Positions 1-4,708 are shown, counted from the first letter of the stretch. The stretch is 5,875 nucleotides of DNA from Bacteroidota bacterium (GCA_030624545.1 JAUXJX010000148.1:1-5875), one strand, 5' to 3'. The notes: generated by a model not told the origin, from the letters alone. Numbers and translations are program-made.

Positions 1-159
1 GCTAGCGAGGTAAGAATGATCCGGGGAAAACAGACGGTGGTAGAGACATGTAAAGCGGTTATTCATGTTCATGGGAAAAAACAATGTCCCACCCAACAAG
101 CCAAGCCCTAAAACCAGAATAACTCCAATTAGATTCTTTCTAGACTGTGGTTTCTTCAA
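1..159 (-). CDS. Small membrane protein, N-terminal part (runs off left edge)
   Basis: An open frame of 53 codons runs from a TTG at 159 to the window edge without a stop. An in-frame TAA lies five codons upstream, so TTG is the only usual start codon, and it is preceded at 7-base spacing by AAGGTGG (minus strand, 167-173), a strong ribosome binding site. The protein begins with a basic stretch (K2, K3, R7, K8) followed by one hydrophobic segment at about residues 10-28 (LIGVILVLGLGLLGG...). After it comes a polar part, FPMNMNNRFTCLYHRLF, with Cys38, His41 and His48. This suggests a signal anchor or single-pass protein with its C-terminus outside the cytoplasm. I do not recognise the family. 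The Met, Cys and His residues after the helix could bind metal, but that is inference. The tandem operator at 346-384 is its most likely upstream control. Confidence 0.6.
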   Translation of the reverse strand, partial: MKKPQSRKNLIGVILVLGLGLLGGTLFFPMNMNNRFTCLYHRLFSPDHSYLAS

Positions 160-345
160 TGTTAGACCACCTTATTCATTTCAATTGAAGCCCTTAAACA
201 CAACAATGATGCCAGGCGGTTCGAAATGGAACAATCCAAAGCGCAAGTCGCTACTAAATCATTAAAGAACAATAGATTAAAGTTTGAAAAGCCGGCGGGG
301 ATTTCTTGATTGGCAAGATCGGAGGGATGGTATTTTGTACACAAA
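160..345. other. Non-coding leader of the left-edge gene
   Basis: Together with 346-462 this forms a gap of about 300 bases without a convincing gene. A 60-codon open frame on the minus strand (162-344) has no recognisable domain, starts inside the operator region and stops just before the real gene, so I treat it as chance. A 10-base palindrome TTCAATTGAA lies at 180-189, just upstream of the ribosome binding site. I see no convincing terminator or riboswitch fold. The stretch is AT-rich and is best read as the 5' leader of the gene at 1-159. Confidence 0.4.
167..173 (-). promoter_or_regulatory. Ribosome binding site for the TTG-start gene
   Basis: Read on the minus strand this is AAGGTGG, seven bases before the TTG at 159. 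It matters because it supports a non-ATG start for a gene otherwise easily missed at the edge of the window. Confidence 0.6.
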
Positions 346-384
346 TGTAGAATATTCTACAGCAATCTTGTAGGATATTCTACA
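346..384. promoter_or_regulatory. Tandem palindromic operator (TGTAG-N6-CTACA, two copies)
   Basis: Two 16-bp palindromes stand side by side: TGTAGAATATTCTACA at 346-361 (perfect) and TGTAGGATATTCTACA at 369-384 (one mismatch in symmetry). The four half-sites TGTAG/CTACA begin at 346, 357, 369 and 380, so they fall 11-12 bases apart, close to one helical turn, on one face of the DNA. This is the expected layout for two dimers of a repressor. On the minus strand each copy also contains TAGAAT, close to a -10 box; one has a poor -35 (TTCAAC) 17 bases upstream. A repressor here would therefore overlap the promoter of the gene at 1-159. The TGTA/TACA ends recall BlaI/MecI/CopY-type operators, but those have the order TACA-nn-TGTA, so I do not assign a regulator. 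Confidence 0.6.
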
Positions 385-412
385 GTCTGAATGCGTTATG
401 TTGAATTCAGAC
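385..412. promoter_or_regulatory. Stem-loop next to the tandem operator
   Basis: GTCTGAAT (385-392) and ATTCAGAC (405-412) form a perfect 8-bp inverted repeat around a 12-base loop, starting immediately after the second operator palindrome. There is no U-tract, so it is not an obvious terminator in either direction. It could be a third binding site or a remnant repeat. Between it and 463 I see only a weak 4-bp hairpin (AGCC/GGCT, about 450-459). Confidence 0.4.
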
Positions 413-462
413 TACGTGACTATGGTGAGTAGTTTGGTGGGTGTGGGATAGCCGGAGGCTTT

Positions 463-915
463 TCAGAGTATGATTCGGTATCCGCTAATACCAATAACCG
501 CGCCTACCAGGAGCCCATAAGCAATGTGACCTGCGATATGCGCAATAGCAACCTGAAAGTCGGCCTCCTTGAATTGCTCAACGGGATGATACTCAGACAT
601 GGCCATGAGAACGAAGCTAAAGACGAACCCGTGGACAAAACCGATCACACCCCCTATTAGGATGAGCGAGACGATGCCAGTCAACGGAAGCAAATTCAAA
701 AAGACCGAATAGAGAATCGCAATGGGAATTCCGCCCAGGAAATGCACGACCAGGCCCAGAGTTTTGGATTTCTCGTAGGAACCTGTCAGCGCGCTGCCCA
801 GAGCGCGGACCATATCTGCGTTGGTCCACCCTGAGCGAGTGATCAACTGCAGGACCGAGGTCATGCCTGCTGTGCCGACGAGTCCTGCAAGAACCGTAAT
901 TAGGATAAATTCCAT
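463..915 (-). CDS. Four-helix conserved membrane protein with histidines
   Basis: The start is the ATG at 915, preceded by GGAAGG on the minus strand. A longer frame up to 966 would add a low-complexity tail without a site of its own, so I reject it. The 150-residue product has hydrophobic segments at about residues 3-22, 53-74, 79-105 and 122-147. The short soluble loops carry TRSGWTNADMVRALGSALTG (26-45) and a SEYHPVEQFKEADF segment (107-120). Histidines H58, H95, H126 and H130 sit within or next to the predicted helices and H110 sits in a loop, a pattern that could suit metal or haem binding, though this is inference. Its size and layout resemble uncharacterised small membrane families such as DUF6789, a memory-based resemblance I cannot confirm. 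It is divergent from the exported protein at 1150 and has no visible terminator of its own. Confidence 0.75.
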   Translation of the reverse strand: MEFILITVLAGLVGTAGMTSVLQLITRSGWTNADMVRALGSALTGSYEKSKTLGLVVHFLGGIPIAILYSVFLNLLPLTGIVSLILIGGVIGFVHGFVFSFVLMAMSEYHPVEQFKEADFQVAIAHIAGHIAYGLLVGAVIGISGYRIIL

Positions 916-1149
916 AGGCCTTCCAATTTTGACCTTCAAAGTGCTGAAAAAGAAGAAAACAGTCAAGGAAAAAATTGTGCGAGTAAATGTTGTTGTGTGT
1001 GCAATTCAAATTAGGCAATGCTCAATCACCCTATAGAATTCCGGACACTTTTTTGGAATAAGTTCAAGACACTACCTGTTTATAGCTTCGTAAGTTTTTA
1101 TTAATTCAATGGATCAAGATCGCATAATTAACCAAGAAAGGAGCAAGAT
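916..1149. other. Divergent intergenic region
   Basis: This 234-base AT-rich gap lies between two divergent genes and must carry promoters for both. I see no strong -35/-10 pair. On the minus strand a TTGACT (961-966) is followed 17 bases later by a poor -10. On the plus strand CATAAT (1123-1128) lacks a -35 at the right distance. The AAGGAG at 1138-1143 is the ribosome binding site of the gene at 1150. The half-repeat CGGACACT/AAGACACT at about 1042-1072 is too short to call an element. Confidence 0.3.
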
Positions 1150-1572
1150 ATGCGTAGACGTCCAGTCATCACGTTGGGTTTGGTCCTGTTGGTCCTTGGC
1201 TTTTTCAGCCTGCTGCTTTATGCCGGTGACCAGAAGGAAAAACCCAAATACATTTCCGGGACATTGGTCGATACCAAGTGCTATGCTATGGGCGGTTTTG
1301 TCATGAATGACCACAAGGACATGAAAGGGAACAAATTGCCAAATTGTGCCACTGCCTGTGCCGTAATGGGTATTCCGGTGGCCGTATTGGATGGGGATAA
1401 GAACGTGCATGTTATCGCGGGGCCTGCCGGCGGCTACAGCAAATGGATGGCCATGGAAGTCCGCTTGACGGGCATGTATGGCAAATATGCAGAGGTTTTC
1501 ATCCCGGAAAGCATTGAAGTGAAAGAGAAGGGCAAATGGGTGAAGAAGGATTTGCCCGGCGCCATGATGTAA
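1150..1572 (+). CDS. Exported protein with conserved-looking Cys residues
   Basis: The ATG at 1150 follows AAGGAG at 6-base spacing. The 140-residue product begins with a classic Sec signal: MRRR, then a hydrophobic core LGLVLLVLGFFSLLLYAG (residues 9-26), with likely cleavage near residue 25-26. No lipobox Cys is present, so the mature part should be a soluble protein in the periplasm or outside the cell. The mature domain (about 34-125) has the arrangement ISGTLVDTKCYAMGG (C44) followed by LPNCATACAVMGIPVAVLDG (C66 and C70, a CxxxC spacing), then a beta-rich tail with VRLTGMYGKYAEVFIPESI. The G-x-x-V-D-x-K-C ... C-A-x-x-C ... G-x-P-V layout recalls small uncharacterised exported proteins that I have seen described only as hypothetical. 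Metal or haem binding, or a disulfide, is possible but unproven. It is a single-gene transcript closed by the terminator at 1598-1627. Confidence 0.8.
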   Translation: MRRRPVITLGLVLLVLGFFSLLLYAGDQKEKPKYISGTLVDTKCYAMGGFVMNDHKDMKGNKLPNCATACAVMGIPVAVLDGDKNVHVIAGPAGGYSKWMAMEVRLTGMYGKYAEVFIPESIEVKEKGKWVKKDLPGAMM

Positions 1573-1597
1573 TTTTGACTTCAAATCCGATTTTATG

Positions 1598-1627
1598 AAA
1601 GGGAGGGTCGCGACTCTCCCTTTTTTT
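1598..1627 (+). terminator. Strong intrinsic terminator
   Basis: GGGAGGGTC (1601-1609) pairs with GACTCTCCC (1612-1620), including one G-T wobble, to make a stem of eight or more base pairs with a very short loop. It is preceded by AAA and followed by seven T (1621-1627). It lies 26 bases after the stop codon of the exported-protein gene and should end its transcript. The AAA/TTT flanks could extend the stem, so weaker use in the other direction is possible. Confidence 0.9.
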
Positions 1628-1645
1628 GTGTACTTTCATAAACCG

Positions 1646-1692
1646 GCATCCTGAGTTGCCGACAGTATCACCGTCGGCATATCGAAGGGTGC
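1646..1692. repeat. Nested hairpin, CATCCTGAG...TCGAAGG-type intergenic repeat
   Basis: An outer stem GCATCCT (1646-1652) pairs with AGGGTGC (1686-1692), with one wobble. An inner stem TGCCGAC (1657-1663) pairs with GTCGGCA (1673-1679) around a 9-base loop. The edges CATCCTGAG and TCGAAGG match the ends of a short repeat I remember as common between genes of environmental bacteria, here with a different hairpin core. It sits between the terminator and the copper-binding lipoprotein gene. It could be a transcript-stabilising structure or a mobile REP-like unit. Confidence 0.55.
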
Positions 1693-1725
1693 TCTAACTT
1701 GTTCGGAATTCCCATCAATTGTGAC

Positions 1726-1730
1726 AGGAG
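1726..1730 (+). promoter_or_regulatory. Ribosome binding site fixing the start at 1739
   Basis: AGGAG lies 8 bases before the ATG at 1739 but only 2 bases before the in-frame ATG at 1733, and it overlaps the alternative GTG frame from 1721. This selects 1739 as the start, which also gives a well-shaped lipoprotein signal. Confidence 0.7.
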
Positions 1731-1738
1731 AAATGCCC

Positions 1739-2059
1739 ATGAACAAAACATTAAGCTTTTTAGTCATCTCGGTCGGCTTCTTAGTCCTGCTCGCATGTTC
1801 AAAAAAGGCAGAGGAGGAAGCGGAAGAACCGGAGAAAACCTATGAAGCGGTTGGAGTTGTCTACTCGGTTGAACCGGAAGAGAACTCCATAATTATTAGC
1901 CATGAGCAAATCCCGGGACTGATGGGCGCCATGACCATGCGTTTTGCTGTTAAGGACAAAAGCGAATTCGAGGGGATTGCCGCTGAGGACAGTGTAAAAT
2001 TCACTCTCTCTGTTGGTGAGGGCGAGTATGTGGCCAGTGGAATCCAAAAAATCGAATAG
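1739..2059 (+). CDS. CusF-like copper-binding lipoprotein
   Basis: The 106-residue product starts with a lipoprotein signal: MNK, a hydrophobic core, then LLAC with the lipidated Cys at residue 20. A charged linker rich in Glu and Lys (21-34) leads to a single small beta-barrel domain (about 35-106) of the CusF copper-binding type. The signature is HEQIPGLMGAMTMRF: His55, Met62, Met65 and Met67. In E. coli CusF, Cu(I) is held by His36, Met47 and Met49 and capped by Trp44. Aligned on MTM, this protein is one residue shorter in the loop and has Met62 at the Trp position. I infer periplasmic or outer-membrane-anchored Cu(I) binding, possibly supplying the oxidase that CtaA and the DUF420 protein help to build. 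The gene converges on DUF420 with a 20-base gap and no terminator between them. Confidence 0.85.
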   Translation: MNKTLSFLVISVGFLVLLACSKKAEEEAEEPEKTYEAVGVVYSVEPEENSIIISHEQIPGLMGAMTMRFAVKDKSEFEGIAAEDSVKFTLSVGEGEYVASGIQKIE

Positions 2060-2079
2060 CGAAGCAGGCCGTTCTGGTA

Positions 2080-2496
2080 TCAAATCCGATAAAGCATTAG
2101 ATAAATTATCACACCCGTAACTGAAACATAGAGCCAGATTGGCAGCGTCCAGCGGGCGATTTTGACATGCTTGGTGAATTTTTCTTTCCAGGCGCGATAT
2201 AGCGTGACCACAGCCAGCGGCACCACAGTTACGGCTAAAATCGTATGGCTGATTAGAATTGTGAAATAGACAGGACGAATCCAGCCCTCCTTTGTGAAGC
2301 GAACCGAACCCACGTTGTAATGATAGACCAGATAGGAAGTCAGGAAGAGTATTGAGGCGGCTAGCGCTGAGAGCATACAGGTTTTGTGGGCGGTGATTTT
2401 TCCTTGCCTTATGAAATAGTACCCCGTAAGGAGAATCGCAAAACTGATTCCGTTCAGAGTTGCGTTAAGTGTTGGAAGGTCGGATAGGGTTAGCAT
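2080..2496 (-). CDS. DUF420 membrane protein (CtaM/YozB type)
   Basis: The 138-residue product has four hydrophobic segments (about residues 12-30, 40-58, 76-100 and 116-136) and one histidine near each: H37 in ITAHKT, H59 in LVYHYN, H84 in ISHTIL and H110 in KHVKIARW. This four-histidine layout, with GxIRPVYFxILxSHxxLA and ARWTLPIWLYVSVTGVIIYLML, is the DUF420 family pattern. Family members include B. subtilis YozB and S. aureus CtaM, the latter needed for cytochrome aa3 oxidase function; the histidines are suspected metal or haem ligands. The ATG at 2496 has only a weak purine-rich site (AAAAGAA) before it. It lies 240 bases downstream of ctaA on the same strand, which fits a role in oxidase assembly. 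Length is typical for the family. Confidence 0.88.
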   Translation of the reverse strand: MLTLSDLPTLNATLNGISFAILLTGYYFIRQGKITAHKTCMLSALAASILFLTSYLVYHYNVGSVRFTKEGWIRPVYFTILISHTILAVTVVPLAVVTLYRAWKEKFTKHVKIARWTLPIWLYVSVTGVIIYLMLYRI

Positions 2497-2504
2497 TTCT
2501 TTTG

Positions 2505-2543
2505 TTGGCCGCTAAGGAATGGGACGCGAAGCTCGCGAAGAAG
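2505..2543. repeat. Degenerate intergenic repeat, GCTAAGG...CGCGAAGCTCGCGAAG type
   Basis: This purine-rich stretch begins 8 bases before the DUF420 start. Its last 19 bases (2525-2543) match the reverse complement of 4092-4110 at 15 of 19 positions, so at least two copies in opposite orientation exist in the window. It resembles a repeat I remember from many environmental genomes. It shows no coding potential. Confidence 0.5.
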
Positions 2544-2544
2544 T

Positions 2545-2586
2545 GTCTGAACCGCCGATTATCGCTGATCACGTTGATTGCACAGA
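2545..2586 (+). repeat. GTCTGAACCGC-GATT repeat, plus copy
   Basis: GTCTGAACCGCCGATT (2545-2560) matches GTCTGAACCGCAGATT on the minus strand at 2742-2727 in 15 of 16 bases. After that both copies continue with degenerate GATT-containing runs. It is placed directly after the 2505-2543 repeat, so two repeat types abut. Confidence 0.6.
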
Positions 2587-2697
2587 ATACAGCCAAATTC
2601 AATCTGCCGCCAAAATAATTTTCTTTTGTCACGCTATTTTGCAGATCTGACGAACTTGTTTTTGCCATAGAGTGAACTCAAAATTGCCGGGACAAGA

Positions 2698-2742
2698 AGA
2701 ATCAGCGTAATCACTCAATCCGTGAAAATCTGCGGTTCAGAC
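2698..2742 (-). repeat. GTCTGAACCGC-GATT repeat, minus copy, contains ctaA stop
   Basis: This is the inverted partner of the copy at 2545-2586. Its first bases, GTC TGA, supply the last codon (Val341) and the TGA stop of ctaA (2737-2739), so the repeat starts inside the gene's 3' end. The two copies flank about 166 bases with no supported gene. Confidence 0.6.
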
Positions 2743-3762
2743 CTCGGCTATCCTTCTGAACCGCCAATTCCACGACACAAACATAACACCAGTTCCCAAT
2801 ATTAGAGCGCCAATTACTACATGAGGAACTGTTGAATAGACGGACTTTGCAGTCCAGATGTTGAAAGCTCCCAGAATAATCTGAATTATTGTGAGGAACA
2901 ACAGCACCCTTGCCAGTTTGTCGAAGGGAACCGCTTTCCGGTAAACCACAAATAGAGATGAGACCAAACCAAGAATAACCAGCGCAACTACGCGGTGCGA
3001 AAAATGAACCGCTACTTTGAAACCGATCTCACCCGGGGTCATCGGAAAAGGCGCATTGGGATTGTAAGGCAAATCTCCAAATGGCGGAATGATCCGGCCA
3101 AATGAGAGAGGAAAATCCGGAATAATCAGCCCTGCCCCGGTATGGCGCACCAGTGCTCCCAATATCAATTGCAGAAAAACCGCGCCTACCATGACAATAG
3201 CAAGACTCCGGTATTTTGTATCCATTCTAATGTGCGAGATTTCATCTTTCCCGCTCAACCAGGATCGTGATGTGAACAATGCCATAGCAAATAAAAGGCA
3301 AAGAATAGACTGGGCCAAAAATGCATGTGTAACGGCAATGGCGATACGAGCCGGCTCTATGGCGCCGGTTATCTGTGCGGCAGCATCTTGAACCGCGTCG
3401 GTTGAAACCACCAGGACACGAAGACCGCCCAGAACAGCCTGGGCCACGACTGCCAGGAGGGTTGCCGTTCCCAGCCATCTGACCCACTTACGCGGCTCTT
3501 TGATCCACAGCCAGATTGCCAAAATTGCGATCAGAAAACCGGTCAGCCCCGCGACTATGCGGTGAGTATGTTCATAGAGAATGCCCCCAGTCATGGGCGG
3601 AGTCAGCGTTCCATAGGAGAGCGGCCAGTCAGGAACAGCATCACCGGAGCCGGTGCTCGTTACCGTTGCGCCCGCTACGATCAAGCCAACGGCAGCAACG
3701 GCCGTCAGAACCGCAAAGTAGTGTAACCGCTTGTTGAAGATTCGGTCTGTTTGAGGATTCAC
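2737..3762 (-). CDS. ctaA: Haem A synthase (CtaA/COX15)
   Basis: This integral membrane enzyme oxidises the C8 methyl of haem O to a formyl group, giving haem A for aa3/caa3-type cytochrome oxidases. The 341-residue product has about eight transmembrane helices and the family's internal duplication: TGSGDAVPDWPLSYG (37-51) and TGAGLIIPDFPLSFG (208-222) are the same loop in each half. The four conserved histidines are visible: H67 in EHTHR (with E64 in the ExxH pattern), H146 in VTHAFLAQ, H256 in HFSHR and H314 in VPHVVIGA. The Cys pair in the first outer loop of the B. subtilis enzyme is absent; the only Cys is C155, in a helix. The start is a GTG at 3762, preceded by GAAGAG at 6-base spacing, with a stop codon just upstream in frame. 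Length is normal. It shares its strand with DUF420 and diverges from the mutase genes. Confidence 0.95.
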   Translation of the reverse strand: MNPQTDRIFNKRLHYFAVLTAVAAVGLIVAGATVTSTGSGDAVPDWPLSYGTLTPPMTGGILYEHTHRIVAGLTGFLIAILAIWLWIKEPRKWVRWLGTATLLAVVAQAVLGGLRVLVVSTDAVQDAAAQITGAIEPARIAIAVTHAFLAQSILCLLFAMALFTSRSWLSGKDEISHIRMDTKYRSLAIVMVGAVFLQLILGALVRHTGAGLIIPDFPLSFGRIIPPFGDLPYNPNAPFPMTPGEIGFKVAVHFSHRVVALVILGLVSSLFVVYRKAVPFDKLARVLLFLTIIQIILGAFNIWTAKSVYSTVPHVVIGALILGTGVMFVSWNWRFRRIAEV

Positions 3763-3784
3763 AAAAATCTCTTCAGCTCAAAAA

Positions 3785-3795
3785 GACATTATGTC
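3785..3795. promoter_or_regulatory. Short palindrome upstream of ctaA
   Basis: GACAT-T-ATGTC is a perfect palindrome about 23 bases before the ctaA start. On the minus strand it contains CATAAT, a plausible -10, but no good -35 is found 16-18 bases upstream. It may be an operator over the ctaA promoter. The support is position and symmetry only. Confidence 0.25.
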
Positions 3796-3890
3796 ACGAC
3801 CCATCCTGAAATGCGCTCATCACTTGGAGGATGTGTTAACAGGACAAAAAGCTTGACAATGATGCGGTGAAAATTCACTCACGCAAGGGC

Positions 3891-3912
3891 GCCTGCCTGA
3901 CGGTAGGCAGGC
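3891..3912. repeat. Palindromic GCCTGCCT...AGGCAGGC element
   Basis: GCCTGCCT (3891-3898) and AGGCAGGC (3905-3912) form a perfect 8-bp stem with a 6-base loop. The flanking bases (CACGCAAGGGCGC before, AAAAACACAAAGG after) look like the two halves of the CGCAAAGG-type repeat, as if the palindrome had been inserted into it. Similar palindromes are, from memory, common short repeats in environmental bacterial genomes. No T-tract follows, so it is not a standard terminator. Confidence 0.55.
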
Positions 3913-3953
3913 AAAAACACAAAGGATCGAGAATATAAGAAACTGCAATATAT

Positions 3954-3973
3954 TAGCCACGTAGTGGCGACAT
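3954..3973. repeat. Hairpin repeat copy 1 (GCCAC-GTA-GTGGC + GACAT)
   Basis: The stem GCCAC (3956-3960)/GTGGC (3964-3968) has a GTA loop and is followed by GACAT. It agrees with copy 2 at 4006-4025 in 16 of 20 bases. The unit resembles the AGCCCCGTAGGGGCGACAT repeat that I recall from Bacteroidetes-like and related genomes. Confidence 0.6.
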
Positions 3974-4005
3974 ATTTATAGATGTCTTGATGCCAAAACG
4001 AAAAA

Positions 4006-4025
4006 TAGCCCCATGGGGGCGACAT
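4006..4025. repeat. Hairpin repeat copy 2 (GCCCC-ATG-GGGGC + GACAT)
   Basis: The stem GCCCC (4008-4012)/GGGGC (4016-4020) has an ATG loop and is followed by GACAT. Compared with copy 1, an A-T pair in the stem is replaced by C-G on both sides, so the change keeps pairing. The copies are 52 bases apart. Confidence 0.6.
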
Positions 4026-4086
4026 GATCAGTTGACGTTTAGGGCGGCCATTGAAACAGTGTTTGTTTCTATGAAATTCACCCAAG

Positions 4087-4126
4087 ATTTGTTTCTTTGC
4101 GAGCATGGCGCTTTGGCGGTGAGATT
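4087..4126 (-). repeat. Inverted copy of the CGCAAAG-type repeat
   Basis: Positions 4092-4110, reverse-complemented, match 2525-2543 at 15 of 19 bases. The outer part, GGCGCTTTGGCGGTGAG (4107-4123), is an imperfect inverted match to 3876-3892, so this copy and the interrupted one near 3880-3930 face each other around the two hairpins. It lies in front of the B12-subunit gene and explains the false upstream extension of that frame. Confidence 0.45.
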
Positions 4127-4153
4127 TCGCTAATCATTCAGATTAGAATTTTT

Positions 4154-4546
4154 ATGATCAAAAAAAATCTCAAAATTCTTCTCGCAAAACCCGGCCTTGA
4201 TGGGCACGACGTGGGAGTGAAGGTTCTGGCCCATGCCCTGGTTGATGAAGGTCTTGAAGTGGTTTACTCAGGTCTGAGAAAATCAATTGCAGAAATCGTT
4301 CAAATGGCGATAGACAGAAAAGCGGACGTGATAGGGCTTTCCATTTTATCCGGCACGCACCTGGTGTTATGTGAACAGATGAAGAAAGAGATGCAGAAGG
4401 CGAATCTGTCTATTCCGTGGATTGTGGGAGGAAATATTCCGGATAATGATGTTGAGGCAATGCAAGCCCTGGGAGCTGCGGCAGCCTTCCCAACCGGAAC
4501 AACCATTCAGGAAGTCATCGATCATTGCAGGAAGTTGGCTGAATAG
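4154..4546 (+). CDS. B12-binding subunit of a split acyl-CoA mutase (methylmalonyl-CoA mutase type)
   Basis: The 130-residue product is a single cobalamin-binding domain of the kind found at the C-terminus of methylmalonyl-CoA mutase, here as a separate chain. The base-off/His-on motif D-x-H-x-x-G is D16, H18, G21 in KPGLDGHDVG; H18 is the expected lower cobalt ligand. The nucleotide-loop segments follow: GLSILSGTH (61-69) and the IVGGNIPDND segment with GG at 92-93, then FPTGTTIQEVIDH near the end. The start chosen is the ATG at 4154, because the frame upstream to 4097 is repeat DNA with no domain. No clear ribosome binding site precedes 4154 (the sequence is AT-rich). It lies 186 bases before the large catalytic subunit on the same strand, and the two should form the holoenzyme with adenosylcobalamin in the cytoplasm. 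Confidence 0.93.
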   Translation: MIKKNLKILLAKPGLDGHDVGVKVLAHALVDEGLEVVYSGLRKSIAEIVQMAIDRKADVIGLSILSGTHLVLCEQMKKEMQKANLSIPWIVGGNIPDNDVEAMQALGAAAAFPTGTTIQEVIDHCRKLAE

Positions 4547-4564
4547 AAAAGGCAATACTGACTG

Positions 4565-4604
4565 TTCCATTGTTCCACTGTTCCATTGTTATATTGTTAT
4601 ATTG
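4565..4604. repeat. 8-bp tandem array, TTCCATTG type (5 units)
   Basis: Five consecutive octamers start 18 bases after the B12-subunit stop: TTCCATTG, TTCCACTG, TTCCATTG, TTATATTG, TTATATTG. The period of 8 does not preserve reading frame. It is the reverse complement in kind of the array at 4637-4708, so the transcript can fold into a long imperfect hairpin. Confidence 0.85.
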
Positions 4605-4636
4605 CTGTTAAATCAGAATGGATAAGTGGAGTGGTG

Positions 4637-4708
4637 AAACAACGAAACAACGAAACAACGAAACAACGAAACCATGAAACAATGAGACAATGAAACAATG
4701 GATCAATG
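4637..4708. repeat. 8-bp tandem array, AAACAACG/AAACAATG type (9 units)
   Basis: There are nine octamers: four AAACAACG, then AAACCATG, AAACAATG, AGACAATG, AAACAATG and GATCAATG. The change from ACG to ATG units along the array suggests growth by slippage from two variants. It ends 24 bases before the large-subunit ATG and occupies the place where a ribosome binding site or promoter would be sought. Confidence 0.85.

Larger units (their letters stand above)
3763..4153. other. Gene-free divergent region packed with repeats
   Basis: This 391-base gap separates ctaA from the mutase genes and should hold the promoters for both. It contains, in order, the ctaA leader with a short palindrome (3785-3795), a TTGACA (3853-3858) without a matching -10, a 22-base palindrome (3891-3912), two related hairpins (3954-3973 and 4006-4025), and an inverted copy of the 2505-2543 repeat (4087-4126). 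No open frame in it looks like a protein; the frame that extends the B12-subunit gene upstream to 4097 reads through the last repeat. Confidence 0.5.

Noticed and set aside
65..265. 66-codon plus-strand open frame
   Set aside because: It overlaps the better supported minus-strand gene at 1-159, has no ribosome binding site and no recognisable domain.
162..344. 60-codon minus-strand open frame in the leader
   Set aside because: Non-ATG start inside the operator area, mixed composition, no domain; probably chance.
617..1018. 133-codon minus-strand frame overlapping the membrane protein gene
   Set aside because: It is the shadow of 463-915 in another frame, with Arg-rich unlikely composition and no good start.
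1042..1074. GGACACT/AAGACACT half-repeat, possible insertion-sequence end
   Set aside because: Too short, no partner end, no transposase fragment nearby.
1721..1738. GTG or first ATG as start of the copper lipoprotein
   Set aside because: They overlap or crowd the AGGAG site and would lengthen the signal n-region; 1739 has proper spacing.
2465..2668. 67-codon minus-strand frame between ctaA and DUF420
   Set aside because: It reads through two repeats and into the DUF420 start; the predicted residues come mostly from repeat DNA.
3853..3858. Perfect TTGACA as -35 box for the mutase genes
   Set aside because: No -10-like hexamer lies 15-19 bases downstream, and it would start far from the gene inside repeats.
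4097..4153. N-terminal extension of the B12-binding subunit
   Set aside because: The 19 extra residues are translated repeat sequence and the known domain begins right after the ATG at 4154.
4565..4708. CRISPR-like array
   Set aside because: Units are 8 bp with no spacers; these are simple tandem repeats.
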